Source: Clostridia bacterium
GTDB lineage: Bacteria > Bacillota > Clostridia > Lachnospirales > Cellulosilyticaceae
Direction: 5' to 3'
Assembly: GCA_029256345.1 (NCBI GenBank)
Contig: JAQSYC010000045.1
Location: forward strand, 1 to 9,621
DNA: 9,621 bases
The notes under the pieces were generated by a model. The model searched no databases. It saw only the letters and a list, made by a program, of their open reading frames with translations, and was not told where the DNA came from. The translations under genes and the position numbers were made by a program. Numbering within the stretch: the stretch's first letter is position 1; each line of letters begins with the position of its first letter. Shown here piece after piece: positions 6,040 through 9,621 of this stretch.

Positions 6040-7344
6040 TTAAAATAACATTTCTCCGAATCTGTTTAAAATACTCTCATCAGAAAATACTCCGCAAAAT
6101 GGCTCGCTTATATCAAACCCCGACTCAAGTGCACTTACAACACAGCCTCCACGACAGATAGTTTTATAAAAACATCCAGTACACTTTGCCATCTTAAGTG
6201 TATTTCTTTCCGAAAGTCTGAAAATTTGATTTTCATCAATACATACATCCGGATAGTAGCTGCCTATTTTACAAGATTCAGGTGAAGAGTAACATAAGAA
6301 TACATGTCCTGTTGGAGAAAAAACATACGATGCCTCACGTAAAATGCCACATCTGTATGCGTTTGGAATAAAGTTTCCATTCATGTAACGTTTGAATTCA
6401 TATATGAATCTGGACAGTCCTGGTACAAGTCCTCCTATGCCAATATATTCGCTTCGTTTATCCATGCTCTTAAGATTTACAAATGCATCTATAATCTTAT
6501 GGTTGTACTCGCTATTGATTTCATCAGCACCATGATATGCCTCTCTTTGAAACTTGACGCTCAGATTTTCGCGATTTGGCCAGCCTAGGCTTTCAAGTAG
6601 GTCAAAAAATGCTGGATACTCTTCAATCGCATCAATAAAAAACAATGAGGATATAGTTATATTAAATCCCCTATCCAACGCCACCTTTATGGCATTGACT
6701 GTTTTTTCATATGTGCTTTGAGACGCTTTGGTTTTTCTGTGTCGTTCATGTGTTTCTTTCGTTCCGTCAAGAGATATATGAAGTTCGACATTATAACCAT
6801 TGAAATCATCAACAAAATCAAGCAAATTCACACCATTTGTTAAAATATTTACTTTTTCACTTTTCAGTTTGTCTAAAATATATTTTATAACAGATCTATT
6901 TTGGGGCAAACATGGCTCCCCACCTGTTATGGTTATTGAACCATACTTTTTTTCTCTCTGATAGTGAGAACACAAGACATCATAAAATAAATCTATATTA
7001 TCTATATGTTTTTCTGTCATATGCCCAGTAATTTTTTTTATGTCATTTTGGTAGCAATATGTACATTGTAAATTACAGTCATACGACAAAACAATCGTTG
7101 GATTAATCAAAGGGTCTGAAGCATCTTTTTCTGGATCATATGGCATATCCTCAAATTGTCGCATTGATTCCAATATGTTGAAAAAATCAGTCTCCTGTGG
7201 TGAAAGTTGAGTATAATTTTTATCTGCAATACTTTTCAAAATATCAAGTTTGTCAGACGTAAGACGAACCATTCTGAAAGATGCAAGATTTGTTAGCAAG
7301 ATACCTTGCTTGCATTCCATAACAAAATTGTTTTTAAACATCAT
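6040..7344 (-). CDS. Radical SAM/SPASM peptide maturase (enzyme 2)
   Basis: This is a 434-residue enzyme when started at ATG 7344. The frame stays open to 7404, but that would overlap the upstream gene by 56 bases, and GGAGGT just before the upstream stop serves 7344 (or the next ATG, 7341), though at a long spacing of about 12 bases. The N-terminal 80 residues form a putative leader-binding region. The radical SAM motif is CNLQCTYC (Cys90, Cys94, Cys97), with GGEP at 141-144. SPASM cysteines are Cys332, Cys351, Cys358, Cys388, Cys391, Cys397, Cys401 and Cys417. Architecture and length parallel the 3080-4426 enzyme, so the two are paralogues of the same maturase type, probably acting on different residues of one precursor. 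It starts four bases after the stop of enzyme 1 and ends 12 bases before the hydrolase. Confidence 0.9.
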   Translation of the reverse strand: MMFKNNFVMECKQGILLTNLASFRMVRLTSDKLDILKSIADKNYTQLSPQETDFFNILESMRQFEDMPYDPEKDASDPLINPTIVLSYDCNLQCTYCYQNDIKKITGHMTEKHIDNIDLFYDVLCSHYQREKKYGSITITGGEPCLPQNRSVIKYILDKLKSEKVNILTNGVNLLDFVDDFNGYNVELHISLDGTKETHERHRKTKASQSTYEKTVNAIKVALDRGFNITISSLFFIDAIEEYPAFFDLLESLGWPNRENLSVKFQREAYHGADEINSEYNHKIIDAFVNLKSMDKRSEYIGIGGLVPGLSRFIYEFKRYMNGNFIPNAYRCGILREASYVFSPTGHVFLCYSSPESCKIGSYYPDVCIDENQIFRLSERNTLKMAKCTGCFYKTICRGGCVVSALESGFDISEPFCGVFSDESILNRFGEMLF

Positions 7345-7348
7345 ATAG

Positions 7349-8455
7349 TTATCTATACCTCCAACATGTAGGGTCAGGCGAAAAGATGTCACCATTAACA
7401 GCATATTTCATGGCAGGACAACCTCTGCAATATTTTAATAGGCTACAATTATTACACTCTTCATATCTGCTAATATCTCTAATATCTTTGTGCAGTTGTG
7501 AATTGAAATATATATCAATCAGACTGCTTTCGGGAAATTTTCCTGATTTTATATCCAATCGCCTACATGCATAAACCGAACCATCAGCCAATACGGAAAA
7601 CGCCTGTACGCCTGCCAGACAGCCTGTGCATACTGTACTTTCAGTATACCTAATAGGATCTGTAAGTCCCCTTTCATTCAGGAAGAGTTTCCATAAGTTA
7701 TCTTTTTTGGCTACATTTATTCGCGGATTGTTAATCACTTCATATTTATAAATATCGTATAAAAGTTTTTTATAAATTTCCTTGTCTATAGGTTGAATAT
7801 CATTATTAACCAAAGCATTACCTATGGGTATCATCCTATCAATACAAAAACTATCTATATAATCAAGGGTATTTATAAACTCAAAAAGTGGTAAAGCATC
7901 TTGATAATTACACTCATTTATAGTAAACATGACCATTGTTATAATACCTGCGTTGTGAAGACACTCAAGAGCTCGTAAAGCATCATTGAAACTTCCCTTT
8001 TTTCTAATATAATCATGTGTATTCTCTAATCCATCCAAACTTATTTGATAAGCACTTACCCCATAGCTTTTAAGACATTTGGCAACCTCAGTATCGATGT
8101 GAAAAGAATTTCCTAAGATACCTACGTAGATGTCATCTCTATATTTTCTGTGTATATAATCTAAAATATCCCAAAAATCAGAACTTAAAATTGGATCGCC
8201 ACCACTTAGATATATATTACCTCTCGTCTTGAAGCCTTTGAATAGTTTATAAAATTCATCTACTAGAAGAAAAGATTCCTCGAGCGATAATTTATTATTC
8301 TTTTGTTCTAAATAATCATCAGATCCAAACATATAACAATGCTTACATCTCTGATCACATTCCGTAGTTATATGCCACTGCAGACTCATTTGTTCAATTT
8401 GATTAGAGTCTAAATATCCATAAAGTGCCCTGTTCATCAAATCAGCCACAATCAA
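7349..8455 (-). CDS. Radical SAM/SPASM peptide-modifying enzyme (enzyme 1), different subclass
   Basis: This 368-residue protein has the radical SAM motif very near its N-terminus (QWHITTECDQRCKHCY; Cys33, Cys37, Cys40), so unlike the other two it lacks an N-terminal leader-binding extension. GGDP (85-88) replaces GGEP. The SPASM part includes VCTGC (Cys276, Cys279), VYACRRLDIKSG (Cys297), ECNNCSLLKYCRGC (Cys334, Cys337, Cys343, Cys346) and DPTCW (Cys364). From memory, the N-terminal motif and the CRR/GCPA signature resemble radical SAM enzymes of peptide-modifying systems such as the ACGX-repeat type, but no ACGX repeat peptide is present here. The start is TTG 8455 or GTG 8449 behind GGGGGTG; the first ATG (8437) is too far from that site. 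A fragment of a close paralogue survives at 4594-4665. The reaction is unknown. Confidence 0.88.
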   Translation of the reverse strand: MIVADLMNRALYGYLDSNQIEQMSLQWHITTECDQRCKHCYMFGSDDYLEQKNNKLSLEESFLLVDEFYKLFKGFKTRGNIYLSGGDPILSSDFWDILDYIHRKYRDDIYVGILGNSFHIDTEVAKCLKSYGVSAYQISLDGLENTHDYIRKKGSFNDALRALECLHNAGIITMVMFTINECNYQDALPLFEFINTLDYIDSFCIDRMIPIGNALVNNDIQPIDKEIYKKLLYDIYKYEVINNPRINVAKKDNLWKLFLNERGLTDPIRYTESTVCTGCLAGVQAFSVLADGSVYACRRLDIKSGKFPESSLIDIYFNSQLHKDIRDISRYEECNNCSLLKYCRGCPAMKYAVNGDIFSPDPTCWRYR

Positions 8456-8478
8456 TACACCCCCACTTATTATATATT

Positions 8479-9492
8479 TTAATCAAAGAAAGATGAAACC
8501 TCTTTAATATTAGTAAAGTCCATAGATTCTAGCATTGAAAAATCAGCATGATTAGAGATTTTAACGTCATAATAAAATGACAGGTATTGCTTGGCCTTTT
8601 CATTGACAAACGGTTTAAATCCACATTTCAATAATATCATTAATCTATTCAAATCTGGCAAAGGCTCTATCTCGAAATCATATGTGTTTATGACCGCAGC
8701 ACCTTTTGGAATAAATGTTTTCAAATCTGATAAATTGGTAATGTTTATAGAATGCACGTTGAAGTTACTGTTTAGTAATGACAAAAGGCGTTCTTTGCCC
8801 TCACCATACAATATTGCGTTTATTTTATAGTTTCGCAGGCTATCCGGTAAATTATAGAAATACTTGTTATTGAACCTCAGTTTACCAATTAAATATAATT
8901 CACTCATGTTTTTTGCATCAAAAACTTCTTCTTGAGGATTTACACTTGAAAAAGGTAAGCCTTCTTCGCAAGGCAATTTCTTATTTAAGTTTAGAAGTAT
9001 GTCCTTTGTAAATTTGTTTGAAAGGATAAGGTCAAATTGATTAAGTGTAACTGAAAGTAAACTTTTAGTATAAGTTTCATTAAGTAATATAACGATATTA
9101 TCATTATAAATACCCAGTATCATAGGAATTTTAAAACACGACTTGATTAACTGACCGACGGTAATGTATTCTATACTAGACACGTATATGTAATCGAAAG
9201 GCTCTGTTTCAATTATTTGAAATGCCAAACCAACCATATGACGTACTAAATCATCCTTCCTTTCACCAATGTATCTAACCTGAAGAGGATCTAAGAAATA
9301 TATTTGCGCAAAAGGTTTTTGGTCAAAGTCATTATCGTCCAAAAAATCAGCTTCTTTCACTCTGCACCATGAATCACTTAGTAAAGTCACCTTGTGTCCA
9401 TAAGAAGTTAGATGTGAAGCCAAGACATGGTTTCTAACAGAAAGTTGAGAAAACTTAGGAAAATATTCGCCAATAAATAAAATTTTACTCAT
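8479..9492 (-). CDS. GT-B-like (glycosyltransferase group 1-like) protein, first gene of the cluster
   Basis: This 337-residue protein has an N-terminus that resembles group 1 (GT4) glycosyltransferases: KILFIGEYFPKF, then LASHLTSYGHKVTLLSD, the typical P-loop-less Rossmann start followed by the GHxVT element. A second Rossmann-like half includes ELYLIGKLRF and AILYGEGKERL. The usual C-terminal donor-site EPFG-type Glu motif is not clear and the protein is shorter than many GT4 enzymes, so catalysis is uncertain. The start is ATG 9492, with GAGGTG (9501-9506) eight bases upstream. It is followed after 24 bases by enzyme 1. Possible roles are peptide glycosylation or a non-catalytic partner protein. 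I cannot choose between them. Confidence 0.75.
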   Translation of the reverse strand: MSKILFIGEYFPKFSQLSVRNHVLASHLTSYGHKVTLLSDSWCRVKEADFLDDNDFDQKPFAQIYFLDPLQVRYIGERKDDLVRHMVGLAFQIIETEPFDYIYVSSIEYITVGQLIKSCFKIPMILGIYNDNIVILLNETYTKSLLSVTLNQFDLILSNKFTKDILLNLNKKLPCEEGLPFSSVNPQEEVFDAKNMSELYLIGKLRFNNKYFYNLPDSLRNYKINAILYGEGKERLLSLLNSNFNVHSINITNLSDLKTFIPKGAAVINTYDFEIEPLPDLNRLMILLKCGFKPFVNEKAKQYLSFYYDVKISNHADFSMLESMDFTNIKEVSSFFD

Positions 9493-9559
9493 ATTATTTA
9501 CACCTCATGTCACAACATTTTTTTATATCAATATGATAGTATAAAATTATTAAACAGAA

Positions 9560-9575
9560 ATAATGTTTACATTAT
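9560..9575. promoter_or_regulatory. Operator-like palindrome over the -10 and transcription start
   Basis: ATAATGT-AA-ACATTAT is a perfect inverted repeat with seven-base arms and a two-base centre. It begins inside the -10 element and covers the expected transcription start. Binding by a dimeric repressor there would block initiation. No regulator gene is present in the window. Confidence 0.45.
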
Positions 9576-9600
9576 ATTACATTTAATTGGATGACGTCAA
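9571..9600 (-). promoter_or_regulatory. Sigma-A type promoter of the cluster
   Basis: On the minus strand the -35 is TTGACG (9600-9595) and the -10 is TATAAT (9576-9571), separated by 18 bases. The predicted start is near 9564, giving an untranslated leader of about 70 bases before ATG 9492. No other promoter of similar quality was seen between the genes, which are spaced 4-60 bases apart up to the precursor, so most of the cluster is probably one transcript. The -35 overlaps a TGACGTCA palindrome (9592-9599). Confidence 0.7.
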
Positions 9601-9621
9601 GAAAATTTTAACATAATATGT

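Noticed and set aside
7345..7404. Upstream extension of enzyme 2 by 20 residues
   Set aside because: It would overlap the C-terminal conserved DPTCW end of enzyme 1 by 56 bases, and a ribosome site lies just before the later ATG at 7344.
1..9621. tRNA, rRNA, transposase or integrase genes
   Set aside because: I looked on both strands and saw no cloverleaf-like tRNA, rRNA-like sequence, or recombinase motif.

Overview
The window is AT-rich, with strong AGGAGG-type ribosome binding sites and TTGACG/TATAAT promoter elements. This suggests a low-GC Gram-positive bacterium (Bacillota, probably a clostridial gut or rumen type). That placement is inferred from composition and gene style; no marker gene is present.

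Nearly everything lies on the minus strand as one convergent-ended gene cluster, read from right to left: promoter and operator-like palindrome (about 9560-9600); a GT-B-like protein (8479-9492); radical SAM/SPASM enzyme 1 (7349-8455); radical SAM/SPASM enzyme 2 (6040-7344); a secreted lipoprotein-type alpha/beta hydrolase of the S9 class (4972-6027); a small 53-residue gene with a hydrophilic leader and a three-cysteine tail (4750-4911); a decayed fragment of a radical SAM gene (4594-4665); a second copy of the same leader without a cysteine core (4423-4560); radical SAM/SPASM enzyme 3 (3080-4426); an M55 D-aminopeptidase-like metalloenzyme (2115-3083); and a half-length-pair ABC exporter (499-2118). 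An unrelated partial gene on the plus strand (1-279) converges on the cluster, separated from it by about 220 bases that contain inverted repeats and no gene.

I read the cluster as a biosynthetic locus for a ribosomally made, post-translationally modified peptide (RiPP). The precursor at 4750-4911 would carry the substrate (core with Cys35, Cys41, Cys52). Three SPASM-type radical SAM enzymes would modify it, the S9 hydrolase and/or the M55 enzyme would trim it or detoxify it, and the ABC protein would export it. The ABC protein has no C39 peptidase domain, so leader removal must come from another protein.

Three details stand out. First, the leader is duplicated almost perfectly (43 of 44 bases), but the second copy has lost its core and runs directly into the enzyme 3 start codon. 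Second, the M55 gene appears to start at an ATA codon overlapping the TAA stop of the previous gene (ATAA). Only this start supplies the metal-ligand Asp of the DMEG motif. Third, consecutive genes in the distal part are joined by overlapping stop/start codons using non-ATG starts (TTG, ATA, TTG).
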